A stretch of DNA of 64,000 bases from Aggregatilineales bacterium. Lineage in GTDB: Bacteria; Chloroflexota; Anaerolineae; Aggregatilineales; Ch27. Made by a program: the position numbers and the translations under genes. This document shows, piece by piece, positions 1-7,931 of the stretch. The stretch spans positions 1 to 64,000 of the forward strand of contig JARKOQ010000208.1 of assembly GCA_029976005.1 (NCBI GenBank). Direction: 5' to 3'. The notes below the pieces were generated by a model that worked only from the letters and a program-made list of their open reading frames with translations, was not told the origin of the DNA and searched no databases. Positions within the stretch are counted from its first letter, which is position 1. The number at the start of each line of letters is the position of its first letter.

Positions 1-41
1 ATGAAGGTTAACAAATTGATCCGGTAACGCTGCGGACGGTT

Positions 42-89
42 GTAGGGACGACCGGCGGTCGTCCGGGGCGGTTCGCGAACCGCCCCTAC
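42..89. repeat. Nested palindromic intergenic repeat (REP-like)
   Basis: The stretch is bounded by GTAGGG (42-47) and its inverse complement CCCTAC (84-89). Inside are two consecutive hairpins, GACGACC-GGC-GGTCGTC (47-63) and a perfect 22-base palindrome (65-86). It lies in the gene-free left edge (1-221), where I see no other feature. Short palindromes of this look are common intergenic repeats in Chloroflexota and cyanobacteria; membership of a repeat family is inference because only one copy was seen here. Confidence 0.5.
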
Positions 90-221
90 GGATGGCGTAT
101 CGATCCCGTTGCCGGATTATTTTGTGAAGGTGCATCAATCCGCGACCAGGCGATGACACATCCGTGTCACTAATCTCGATGCCCTACTTGAAACGTGTCT
201 CTTCGCGACCTATGCCGGGCG

Positions 222-1103
222 CTAGCGGCGGCTGAAGCGCGGGTCGAGGACGTCGCGCATCCCGTCGCCCAGCAGGTTGAAGCCCAGCACGCCGAGCATG
301 ATCGACAGCCCTGGAAAGACCATCAGCCACGGCGCGATCTCGGCCAGGCTGCGGCTCTCGCTGAGCATCAGGCCCCAGGATGGCTCTGGCGGCTGGGTGC
401 CCAGGCCCAGGAAGCTCAACCCGGCTTCGGTGATCAGCGACCAGGAGAGAGCCAGGGTGATCTGGACGATTAAAGGGGCAATCGTATTGGGCAGGATGTG
501 GCGGAAGAGGATGCGCCAGTTGCTCAGCCCCAGACAGCGCGCCGCCGTGACGAATTCCATTTCCTTGAGGGAGAGCACCGGCCCGCGCGAGACCCTGGCG
601 AAGATCGGCGTGTAGACGACGGCGATCGCCAGCACGGTGTTATACAGACCCGGCCCCAGCGCGACCACCACCAGCAGGGCCAGGAGCAGGGTGGGGAAGG
701 CGAAAAAGACGTCCATCGTGCGCATCAGCACGTTGTCGACCCAGCCGCCGGCATAGCCGGCCGTGATGCCCAGCAGCGTCCCGAACAGCGTGGCGAGCGA
801 GACGGACAGCACGGCCACGCGCAGCGAGTTGGAGCCGCCCTTCATGATCCGGCTGGCCAGGTCGCGGCCAAACAGGTCGGTGCCCAGCGGATAGGTCGCG
901 CTGGGGCCGGTAAGCCGGTCGATGGCGTGCTGCTCCAGCGGAGGGTAAGGCGTGAGGCCCACGGTGCCCAGCACGCTGATCAGGACGAAGAAGCCGATCA
1001 GAATCAGCCCCACAAACCCGCTACGGTTGCGCACCAGGCGGGACAGCCACCCCGGTTGGTGAAATTCATGCTCGGTCACGGTCACGGCGGGTCTAGCGGT
1101 CAT
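222..1103 (-). CDS. Peptide/dipeptide ABC transporter permease (DppC-like)
   Basis: Inner-membrane permease of a peptide-type ABC importer, expected to pair with the upstream DppB-like permease. The protein has an N-terminal cytoplasmic stretch, one membrane segment (VGLILIGFFVLISVLGTVGL), the PLGTDLFGRD motif typical of DppC/OppC, and the later EAA loop region (EFVTAARCLGLSNWRILFRH) that contacts the ATPase. The ATG at 1103 overlaps the dppB stop by 11 bases and gives 293 residues; an upstream ATG at 1130 would overlap by 38. No ATPase gene (DppD/F) follows before the window edge, so the ATPases lie beyond it or elsewhere. Confidence 0.9.
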   Translation of the reverse strand: MTARPAVTVTEHEFHQPGWLSRLVRNRSGFVGLILIGFFVLISVLGTVGLTPYPPLEQHAIDRLTGPSATYPLGTDLFGRDLASRIMKGGSNSLRVAVLSVSLATLFGTLLGITAGYAGGWVDNVLMRTMDVFFAFPTLLLALLVVVALGPGLYNTVLAIAVVYTPIFARVSRGPVLSLKEMEFVTAARCLGLSNWRILFRHILPNTIAPLIVQITLALSWSLITEAGLSFLGLGTQPPEPSWGLMLSESRSLAEIAPWLMVFPGLSIMLGVLGFNLLGDGMRDVLDPRFSRR

Positions 1104-2052
1104 AGGAGATTCGGGGGTCGATAGCGGCATAAATCAGGTCCACGGCCAGATTGATGATCACGAAATTCAGGGCGATGAACAGGGTCACGCCCTGCACCAG
1201 GGCATATTCGCGCTGGCTGATGGCGTTGACGGCCAGCCGTCCGATGCCGGGCAGCGAGAAGATCGACTCGGTGATGAAGGCCCCACCCAGCAGACCGCCG
1301 ATTTCCACGCCGATCAGGGTCACGACCGGGATCAGGGCGTTGCGCAGGGCGTGGCGCAGCACGACGGCCCGCTCGCGCAGGCCCTTGGCGCGGGCCGTGC
1401 GTACGTAATCCTCGCCCAGCACCTCCAGCATCGAGGAGCGCGTCATGCGCATGACCGACGACGCGAACGAGAAGCCCATCGCGCTCGCCGGGAAGATGAG
1501 CTGTTGCAGGTTGAGGAGCGGGTCCTGGGTGAACGCGGTGTAGTTGCCGGAATTGGGCAGGATTCCGAAGTACACAGACAGCACGTAAATGATCAGTGTG
1601 CCGAGCAGGAAGTTCGGCACGGCCAGCCCCAGCATGGAAAAAATCCGGCCGAAGAGATCGATGAAGGTGTTATGCCGGATGGCCGACATGATGCCGATTG
1701 GCAGGCCAATCATCAACGCAATAAAAACGGAGAGAATCGCCAGCTCCACGGTCACGGGAAAGCGATCCAGGATCAGTTGGGTGACCGGCTGTCCGTGACG
1801 GATGGAAAACCCCAGGTTGCCCTGGACGGCGTTGCCCAACCAAGAGAAGTACTGCTCCAACAGCGGTTTGTCCAGCCCGTAGTATTCTTCCAGGGCGGCG
1901 CGCTGGTTCGCGGTGAGCATCCCGGCTTCCGTGCCCAACTGAGCGGTGATCTGGTCGCCCGGCACCAGCCGGATCGCCAGGAATACCAGGATCGATACTC
2001 CTAATAAGGTGGGAAGAAAAGCAATCACCCGCTGAACGAAATAACGTCCCAT
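1093..2052 (-). CDS. Peptide/dipeptide ABC transporter permease (DppB-like)
   Basis: First permease of the same importer, 319 residues, the normal length for DppB/OppB. It begins with a membrane segment (FLPTLLGVSILVFLAIRLVPGD), followed by the periplasmic YYGLDKPLLEQYFSWLGNAVQGNLG motif characteristic of the family and the EAA loop (YVRTARAKGLRERAVVLRHA). It follows the binding protein by 93 bases with a stem-loop in between, and overlaps dppC. Substrate (oligopeptide, dipeptide or another small solute such as nickel or a sugar derivative) cannot be read from the permease. Confidence 0.9.
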   Translation of the reverse strand: MGRYFVQRVIAFLPTLLGVSILVFLAIRLVPGDQITAQLGTEAGMLTANQRAALEEYYGLDKPLLEQYFSWLGNAVQGNLGFSIRHGQPVTQLILDRFPVTVELAILSVFIALMIGLPIGIMSAIRHNTFIDLFGRIFSMLGLAVPNFLLGTLIIYVLSVYFGILPNSGNYTAFTQDPLLNLQQLIFPASAMGFSFASSVMRMTRSSMLEVLGEDYVRTARAKGLRERAVVLRHALRNALIPVVTLIGVEIGGLLGGAFITESIFSLPGIGRLAVNAISQREYALVQGVTLFIALNFVIINLAVDLIYAAIDPRISYDR

Positions 2053-2092
2053 AACTCAATCCGGTCTGCCACGTAGAGGCTCTACAGGGAAA

Positions 2093-2121
2093 GGCGAGGG
2101 CGGCCGCAGGCAGCCCTCGCC
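2093..2121 (-). promoter_or_regulatory. Stem-loop between binding-protein and permease genes
   Basis: GGCGAGGGC (2093-2101) pairs with GCCCTCGCC (2113-2121), an 11-base loop between. On the minus strand it is followed by a weak T-containing tail. Such intercistronic hairpins often act as partial terminators or 3' stabilisers that keep binding-protein mRNA above permease mRNA; that role is inference. Confidence 0.45.
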
Positions 2122-2145
2122 CGGTTCACACGTTCGATTCGATGT

Positions 2146-3672
2146 CTAGCGCTGGAGCGAAACTTCGTAGAGGTAATACAGCGAGTCGTTGGCACCCGGC
2201 TCCCAGCCTACCACGGCCGGCTGGGCGGCGGTATAGGTGTAACCGGCGTACAGCCACACCCATGGGGCCTTCTCGGCGAGCTGGCGCTCCAGTTCCCTGA
2301 AGATTTCGATACGGGCCGCCGGGTCGGTTTCCGACTGGCCCTGCTTCATCAGGCTGTCCAGATCGTCGTCGATGTAGCCGGCCACGTTCTGGAAGCGGGC
2401 ATCATACTGCCAGTAGCGAGAGTACATCGTGTACGGGTCGGTGCGGCCGCCGTTGAGGGCCACGCAGGAGGTGAAGTCACCGGCCAGCCAGCGGTCCACG
2501 TAGACGCTCAGTTCCAGGGCTTCGATCTCGACGGTGATGTTGATCTGGGCGAGCTGGGCCTGGATGTTCTGGGCTTCGGAAAGGGCCGTGGGCGGTTCCG
2601 CGTTGGCGACCATCACCGGCAGGGTGAAGCCCTCTTCCAGACCGGCCTGGGCCATCAGCTCGCGGGCCTTGTCCAGGTCCTGGGTATAGCAGAATAGATC
2701 GTCGACCGGGTTGGCATAGAGGGGCATGGTCAGCGGGCCGGTCACGCGACCTTCACCGAGCGCCGCCACGTCGACCACCTGCTGGCGATCGAGGGCGCAG
2801 GCAATGGCCTGGCGAACTTCGAGCTTGTCCAGCGGCTCGATGGCGGCGCGAAGCTGGAGCACATGGTAGGACAGGGCCGGGGTGCGATACAGGCCGATGG
2901 TGGAATCGCCGATGAGCAGAGTCGCCACCAGCGGGTCATTGAGCATGGCGAAGTCGATCGTGCCGGCGCGCAGGGCGGCCAGGATCGAGGTTTCGTCGGG
3001 GATGATGCGGATTTCGACGCCGTCGACGGCCGGGCCGTCACCCCACCAGTCCGGGTTGGCGGACAGGATGGTGGTTTCTTCCGGGGTCCAGCTTTCCAGC
3101 TTGAACGGGCCGGTGCCAATCACGTCGGTCGCCGGGTCGCCGTTGGCGATCACGTCCGAGGACAGGATGGCCGCGTTGCTGCTGGCCATGGCCGAGAGCA
3201 GCGGCACGTCGGGCGTGTTGAGGTGGAAGATCACGGTGTAATCGTCGGGCGCTTCCATCGTGTCGATGCTGACGTAATTCGTGCGCGCGGCCGCGCCGGT
3301 CTCCTCATTGAGGATGCGCTCGAAGGAGGCGATCACGTCCTCGGCGGTGAAGTCCGAGCCGTCATGGAACTTGACACCCTGGCGCAGGTGGAAGGTCAGG
3401 GTGAGGGCATCGTCGGCAAATTCCCAGCTTTCGGCCAGGGCCGGAGCGATATCCAGGTTATGGTCGCTGATCACCAGCGGCTCGTAAATCATGCCGATCA
3501 GGGACAGCGAAGCGAAGGCGGTCTGTGTGTGGGGATCAAGGCCGGTCGAGTCGACGGCGCGGGCCATGATCAGGGTGTTGCCGCCCTGGCCCAGCGCGGG
3601 CAGGCTGGCAACCAGCAGCGCGGCCACCAGCAGCATGGCCAGCAGCGGGCGATAGACTCTGGATGTCCTCAT
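2146..3672 (-). CDS. ABC transporter substrate-binding protein, family 5 (peptide type)
   Basis: Extracytoplasmic solute receptor for the adjacent permeases. From the ATG at 3672, preceded by GGAGGAG, it is 508 residues; the frame stays open to 3768 but that extension reads as non-coding. A signal peptide (LLAMLLVAALLVASLPALGQ) is followed by the SBP family 5 core: LTFHLRQGVKFHDGSDFTAEDV, GTGPFKLESW, NPDWWGDGP and the C-terminal lobe. There is no lipobox Cys at the predicted cleavage site, so it looks secreted rather than lipoprotein-anchored. It is the first gene of the operon. Ligand unknown. Confidence 0.92.
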   Translation of the reverse strand: MRTSRVYRPLLAMLLVAALLVASLPALGQGGNTLIMARAVDSTGLDPHTQTAFASLSLIGMIYEPLVISDHNLDIAPALAESWEFADDALTLTFHLRQGVKFHDGSDFTAEDVIASFERILNEETGAAARTNYVSIDTMEAPDDYTVIFHLNTPDVPLLSAMASSNAAILSSDVIANGDPATDVIGTGPFKLESWTPEETTILSANPDWWGDGPAVDGVEIRIIPDETSILAALRAGTIDFAMLNDPLVATLLIGDSTIGLYRTPALSYHVLQLRAAIEPLDKLEVRQAIACALDRQQVVDVAALGEGRVTGPLTMPLYANPVDDLFCYTQDLDKARELMAQAGLEEGFTLPVMVANAEPPTALSEAQNIQAQLAQINITVEIEALELSVYVDRWLAGDFTSCVALNGGRTDPYTMYSRYWQYDARFQNVAGYIDDDLDSLMKQGQSETDPAARIEIFRELERQLAEKAPWVWLYAGYTYTAAQPAVVGWEPGANDSLYYLYEVSLQR

Positions 3673-3805
3673 GGTTTGTTCTCCTCCAGGCAAAAGTGGA
3701 CAGTAACGGCAATAGCACCAAAACCAGCCGGTCTGGACGGAACCACCTCCTTCCCCGGTTTCGGGCAAATCAAGACAGGTTGGGTCAATCCCTGGTCGAG
3801 CCGGT

Positions 3806-4276
3806 TCAACGCGCTGGATAGGGTTTCCAGAAGATAAGCTCGGTCACGTCGGGCAAGACATACCCAGGGATGGCTCCGATCTGGCGATAGCCATGACGGC
3901 GGTAGAAGTCCTGCGCGCCGGTATTAAAATCCGAGACCAGCAAGAAGAAATCGCGTCCCGCATCGAAGGCAAGCTGTTCGGCTTCCTGAAGCAGCAGGCT
4001 GCCAATGCCCCGGTTGCCGTAGTCTGGATGGACGCCGATCAGGCGGAGGTAGGCACTGCGTCCAAAGGCGCCCTGGGGCATCACCCAGGCAAAACCACGA
4101 GCCAGCGAATCGCCCTCGTCGGCGGCCAGCAGGTGGTCGCCGCGCGTCATGGCCTGCTCGAACATCCGGCAGGCGCTGGCTTCGGTCATGTGGTAGCGCT
4201 GGAGCAAGGGCAGGAGGATCATCCAGCGGGCCACCGACGCGATTTCTTCAGCTTGCATGGGACGCACGTTGTACAT
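3806..4276 (-). CDS. GNAT family N-acetyltransferase
   Basis: A 156-residue single GNAT domain. The acetyl-CoA binding motif is visible (GVHPDYGNRGIGSLLLQEAEQLA, residues about 87-110) followed by the usual C-terminal FYRRHGYRQIG motif. It lies just upstream of the ABC binding-protein gene on the same strand, 133 bases away, but has its own candidate promoter. The substrate cannot be predicted. Met7 (4258) is an alternative start; neither has a good ribosome site, and the promoter position suggests a leaderless message from 4276. Confidence 0.85.
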   Translation of the reverse strand: MYNVRPMQAEEIASVARWMILLPLLQRYHMTEASACRMFEQAMTRGDHLLAADEGDSLARGFAWVMPQGAFGRSAYLRLIGVHPDYGNRGIGSLLLQEAEQLAFDAGRDFFLLVSDFNTGAQDFYRRHGYRQIGAIPGYVLPDVTELIFWKPYPAR

Positions 4277-4283
4277 ATTGCCG

Positions 4284-4312
4284 ATTGTACAGCCGTCTCA
4301 TGCCGGGTGCAA
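4284..4312 (-). promoter_or_regulatory. Candidate promoter of the GNAT gene
   Basis: On the minus strand TTGCAC (4312-4307), 17-base spacer, TACAAT (4289-4284). The -10 is 5/6, the -35 only 3/6. The -10 is 7 bases before the ATG at 4276, so transcription would begin at about the start codon, implying a leaderless mRNA or use of the internal Met. Confidence 0.35.
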
Positions 4313-4355
4313 TCGGTTCACCTATCCATAGATGGATGTTCTACACTAAACTTAG

Positions 4356-5450
4356 CTATGACGTGACATCACTATGCCCAGGTTTGCGCCGTCGCAGCAG
4401 GGCCAATAGACGCGGCATGAGCGTCTCGTAAGCCCAGTACAGGGGCGGGAAGGGGGCGTAGTCCCACGCGCCGATGTGGCGCACGACCCGGCCGCCGAAT
4501 CCGCGCTTGAACTGGAAGACTCCCCACATCCGGTCGGATTCGTCGAAGGCGTCCGGCGCGCCCCAGAAGTCGTAGACGGGATAGCCCTGGGCCTTAGCCC
4601 ACTGGATCGCCGCCCATTGCAGGGCATAGTTTGGCATGCGCTGGCGCTCCTCGTTGGAGGACGCGCCGTAGAAGTACCAGCACTTGGGGCCGAAGTGGAG
4701 CAGGATCACGTGGGCCAGGGGTGTGCCGTCCAATTCGGCCAGGAAAGCCTGGGCCAGTCCCGCCCGCATGAAGGTCCCCCACGCCTCCTGGTAGTAGGCC
4801 AGCGGGCGGGTCAGGAAGCCGTCGCGCTGGCCGGTTTGGCGGTACAGCTCGTACAGGGTGGGGATGTCCTCCGACCCGGCGGCGCGGATCGTGACATCCT
4901 TCTTCTCGGCGGTGCGCACTTTGCGGCGGGTGCTCTGGTGCATGTCCATCAGCAGGGTCTCGGCCGGATGGGTCAGGTCGAGCGTGACCGTGTTGCGGAA
5001 CTGGACCTGGCTGGCCGAGAAGCGCCAGCCGCGCGCCTTCAGCGCCGCGACCACGGCCTGCCCGGCCGGATCGTCGGCTGCGTCCGGCTCTCCGGGGACG
5101 CCCGTGCCCGCGATCACGTCCGGGTCGATCTTGAGCCAGATCGCGCCGCGCCGGCGGGCCAGGGCTTGCAAGTGGTCCAGCACGGCGGCCAGGAGATCGG
5201 GCTTCGTGTAGTCTAAGGCCGGGCCTTTGGGCACGTACATCACGCCCAGCGGGCCGACCCGCCGGGTGAGGACCTGGGCGGCGGCGACGGTCTGACCGGC
5301 CTGTTGGAAGGCCAGCCGCTCGGCGGTCCAGCCGGTGGTGCGCCGCTTGAACTCGCCCCATTCCCAGGTTTGCAGCACGTGCGCGTTGGGCAGGGGGCGC
5401 AGCAGATCGTTCCAGGCGGCGGGATCAGTGATGGACGAGATGGTGAGCAT
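4356..5450 (-). CDS. FemAB-like peptidoglycan bridge aminoacyltransferase
   Basis: A 364-residue protein of the FemABX (lipid II:glycyl/alanyl transferase) family, a double GNAT fold that adds amino acids from aminoacyl-tRNA to the stem peptide of the cell-wall precursor. Seen: N-terminal NAHVLQTWEWGEFKRR, the central STRRKVRTAEKKDV segment, and the C-terminal YFYGASSNEERQRMPNYALQW block followed by YPVYDFWGAPD, all typical of the family. It is a paralogue of the gene at 6081-7124. Family assignment is firm; the amino acid added and the acceptor position are unknown. Confidence 0.85.
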   Translation of the reverse strand: MLTISSITDPAAWNDLLRPLPNAHVLQTWEWGEFKRRTTGWTAERLAFQQAGQTVAAAQVLTRRVGPLGVMYVPKGPALDYTKPDLLAAVLDHLQALARRRGAIWLKIDPDVIAGTGVPGEPDAADDPAGQAVVAALKARGWRFSASQVQFRNTVTLDLTHPAETLLMDMHQSTRRKVRTAEKKDVTIRAAGSEDIPTLYELYRQTGQRDGFLTRPLAYYQEAWGTFMRAGLAQAFLAELDGTPLAHVILLHFGPKCWYFYGASSNEERQRMPNYALQWAAIQWAKAQGYPVYDFWGAPDAFDESDRMWGVFQFKRGFGGRVVRHIGAWDYAPFPPLYWAYETLMPRLLALLRRRKPGHSDVTS

Positions 5451-5556
5451 GGGGAATTCTCAATGTCAAATTCCTAACTCTGAATTGGACAGAATGACTG
5501 TCGGATGCTGCTGCACGGCGGAGCGAGGGCCGTCTTGCAGCCTGAACAGGAACCAA

Positions 5557-6075
5557 TCACCAGTCACCACCAACCGTTTTCACGAAATACACCCCGCTGA
5601 CGGGGTAGCCGCTGGCGGTCTCGTAGGTGCCGGGGTGGATCGCGAAGCCCAGGCTGACCTTGAGCGCGTAGTTGGCTTCCTTATCCGTGGACGACCACGA
5701 GCGCATCTGGTAGCAGCCCAGGCGGCGCGTCCAATCCAGGGCAGCCAGCTGGAGATCGCGCCCGATCCCCCGGCGGCGGTACTTCTCCTCGACGGCGAAG
5801 GTGTAGACGTAGGTCTCGGTCAGCGGCTGGCCGTCCGCGCCCCGGACAATCAACTCCTCGCCGCCGCTCCACTCGGTCGCGGGACAGACGATGTCTTGCA
5901 CCTTGAACGTGAGATGCCCAATCACTTTGCCCTCGCGGACGTAACCCAGGCAGATCAGGCCCTCGATCAATTCGCTGCCATGCTCGATCACCCAGCGGGC
6001 CATATTGACCCGCTTGAGGTGATTGATGCAGTCCGGCCACAGGGCGTTGCCCGGCTCGATGCGCTCGACGGACAT
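5557..6075 (-). CDS. GNAT family acetyltransferase between two FemAB genes
   Basis: A 172-residue GNAT protein. The ATG at 6075 begins 5 bases after the stop of the upstream FemAB-like gene, so the two are probably translationally coupled. The acetyl-CoA motif is EEKYRRRGIGRDLQLAALDW, followed by the C-terminal KVSLGFAIHPGTYE. The open frame continues upstream to 7203, but this part lies antiparallel in frame to the FemAB gene and is not coding. Its place between two FemAB paralogues suggests a role in modifying cell-wall precursors, which is inference. Confidence 0.82.
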   Translation of the reverse strand: MSVERIEPGNALWPDCINHLKRVNMARWVIEHGSELIEGLICLGYVREGKVIGHLTFKVQDIVCPATEWSGGEELIVRGADGQPLTETYVYTFAVEEKYRRRGIGRDLQLAALDWTRRLGCYQMRSWSSTDKEANYALKVSLGFAIHPGTYETASGYPVSGVYFVKTVGGDW

Positions 6076-6080
6076 GGGGT

Positions 6081-7124
6081 TCACTCGGCTCCTCGCCCGG
6101 CGCGGCGCAGGTAGAGCTGGTACAGGCGGTAGATCGGGGCACTGTAGACGTAGTCCCAGGCGGGCATGCGGCGCACAACCTGGCCGCCGTAGCCGCGCTT
6201 GGCCCGATAGACGCCCCACAGCCCGTCGCCGCGGTTCTCGAACTCCGCTTCCAATGTGTCCTCGCTGGCGTCGGGTACGCCCCACAGGTCGTAGCGCGTG
6301 CAGCCCTGCTCGCGCGCCCAGCGGATGGCCGCCCATTGCAAGGCGTAGGTTGGCATCCGGTTGCGCTCTTCGTTGGTCGAGGCCCCGTACAGGTACCACG
6401 CGGTTTGACCCAGGGCGAAGACCATGATCCCGGCCAGATCGCGCCCGGCGTAGGAGGCGATCAACAGCGCGACGCGGTTCTGCGGCGCAAACAGATCGTA
6501 GGCCGCCTGGTAGTAAACCGGGTCGTGCACGCCGAAGGCGTCGCGTTCCCCGGTGACCTGCATCATGGCGTTGAAGCTGGCGACATCGGCGCGGGTGCCT
6601 TTGCGGACGACGACGTCTTTTTTCTCGCTCAAGCGGACGTTGTAGCGGGTTTTTTGCTTCATGCGCGCCAGGATGTCCTCTTCGCTGCCGGTCAGGTCGA
6701 TCACGACCGTGCGCACCGGCTGGACGCCCTGCGGGCTGGGCCGGAATCCGGCGCGGGCCAGGGCGGCGGCGATCGGATCGCTTTCCCCGTCGGGAGCTTC
6801 GACTTTCAGCCAGCGCGCGCCGTGCCGCCGGGCGGCGGCGTGAATCTGGCTCCAGAGGCCGGGGGTGTCTGACTCCCACCAGTTTGGGGAGGCGAGGGGG
6901 CCTTTGGGGATGTAGGCCATCCAGCCCAAATGGAAGGGCAGACGGCGGTAGAGGATCTGCGCGCCGCCCGTGACTGCGCCTTGTGTGTCCGCCAGGGGCA
7001 CAATCTCGCTCATCCAGCCGAACTGGCTCTTGAGTTGTCCCCAGGTCGAAAGCTGGAGGAGGTGCGCCTGAGGATGGGCGGCGACAAAGGCATCCCAGGC
7101 CGCCGTGATCGATTGGTCGTCCAA
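6081..7124 (-). CDS. FemAB-like peptidoglycan bridge aminoacyltransferase (second copy)
   Basis: Paralogue of the gene at 4356-5450. It shares AHLLQLSTWGQLKSQ, the KTRYNVRLSEKKDVVVRKG segment, WYLYGASTNEERNRMPTYALQW and CTRYDLWGVPD. I prefer the TTG at 7124, which has GGGGG five bases upstream and places the N-terminus level with the paralogue (347 residues); the frame is open to an ATG at 7247, but the extra residues look non-coding. Two FemAB proteins normally act in sequence to build a bridge of two or more residues. Start is the main uncertainty. Confidence 0.83.
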   Translation of the reverse strand: MDDQSITAAWDAFVAAHPQAHLLQLSTWGQLKSQFGWMSEIVPLADTQGAVTGGAQILYRRLPFHLGWMAYIPKGPLASPNWWESDTPGLWSQIHAAARRHGARWLKVEAPDGESDPIAAALARAGFRPSPQGVQPVRTVVIDLTGSEEDILARMKQKTRYNVRLSEKKDVVVRKGTRADVASFNAMMQVTGERDAFGVHDPVYYQAAYDLFAPQNRVALLIASYAGRDLAGIMVFALGQTAWYLYGASTNEERNRMPTYALQWAAIRWAREQGCTRYDLWGVPDASEDTLEAEFENRGDGLWGVYRAKRGYGGQVVRRMPAWDYVYSAPIYRLYQLYLRRAGRGAE

Positions 7125-7262
7125 TATCGCCCCCGGAGGGTTGAGTCCGCGCAGGGGCGAGTATACCCGATGCGCTGTCCCCGGTGAAGGCGCGAGTCCC
7201 CACCGCGATTCAAACGGCCGGTCGACGCCGGGCTGACCGGATCGCAACGCCTGTCTCTTGTT

Positions 7263-7291
7263 TTGTATTCCTGACGGCTTAAGGCTATAAT
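7263..7291 (+). promoter_or_regulatory. Distal candidate promoter for the nuo cluster
   Basis: TTGTAT (7263-7268), 17-base spacer, perfect TATAAT (7286-7291). It would give a leader of about 200 bases before nuoA. The closer promoter at 7392-7420 fits better, so this may be an additional start. Confidence 0.4.
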
Positions 7292-7391
7292 TCGACCCGT
7301 CTCACCTGTATCGGAACGCAGTCTCATTGACGCCTCGCGGGCCGGGCGGCATGCCCACGATCAGGGGGATTTCCAAGAAACACGATAGAAG

Positions 7392-7420
7392 TTGTCAAGT
7401 CTAATTGTCGATGTTATACT
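7392..7420 (+). promoter_or_regulatory. Proximal promoter for the nuo cluster
   Basis: TTGTCA (7392-7397, 5/6), 17-base spacer, TATACT (7415-7420, 5/6). Transcription would start near 7427, leaving about 75 bases before the nuoA ATG. Confidence 0.6.
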
Positions 7421-7502
7421 AGCGACGTTTGTCACAAATCGCGCACCAAAAGTCTTAGAAAACTTGTCGCTGTCTGTCCTTCTGCCCAAGGAGCCACAAG
7501 CC

Positions 7503-7862
7503 ATGAACCTTAATGAATGGGCCTTTGTGGGCATCTTTCTGGCGATTGCCGGAATCCTGCCCGCGGTGCCCATCCTGCTCGGTTGGCTGTTAGGCCCACG
7601 CAAGCCGAATCCCATCAAGACCGACACGTACGAATGCGGCATCGAGACGGTGGGAGATACCTGGGTCCAGTTCAAAGTCCAGTACTACATCTTCGCCCTG
7701 GTCTTCGTCATATTCGACGTCGAAATGCTGTTCCTGTTCCCCTGGGCGGTGGCCTACCAGCGGCTGGACCTGTTCGCCTTTGTGGCGATGACCATTTTCA
7801 TCCTCCTGCTGACGATCGACCTGTTCATCCTGTGGCGCAAGGGTGCCCTGGAATGGACGTGA
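7503..7862 (+). CDS. nuoA: NADH-quinone oxidoreductase subunit A
   Basis: Small three-helix membrane subunit of complex I near the quinone tunnel entrance, 119 residues from the ATG at 7503, which has AAGGAG 9 bases upstream. The family landmarks are present: KPNPIKTDTYECGIETVGD (loop with the conserved Cys that marks NuoA/ND3) and VIFDVEMLFLFPWA with the conserved acidic pair. The frame is open to 7392 but the extension overlaps the promoter. It opens an eight-gene cluster of membrane-arm subunits; no nuoB, C or D follows. Confidence 0.95.
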   Translation: MNLNEWAFVGIFLAIAGILPAVPILLGWLLGPRKPNPIKTDTYECGIETVGDTWVQFKVQYYIFALVFVIFDVEMLFLFPWAVAYQRLDLFAFVAMTIFILLLTIDLFILWRKGALEWT

Positions 7863-7931
7863 TGCACCCCGTCAAATTCAATGAGGTCGGTAGGCTCACT
7901 ATCGGCCTTTTTTGCCTTTTGAGGGAGAGCC

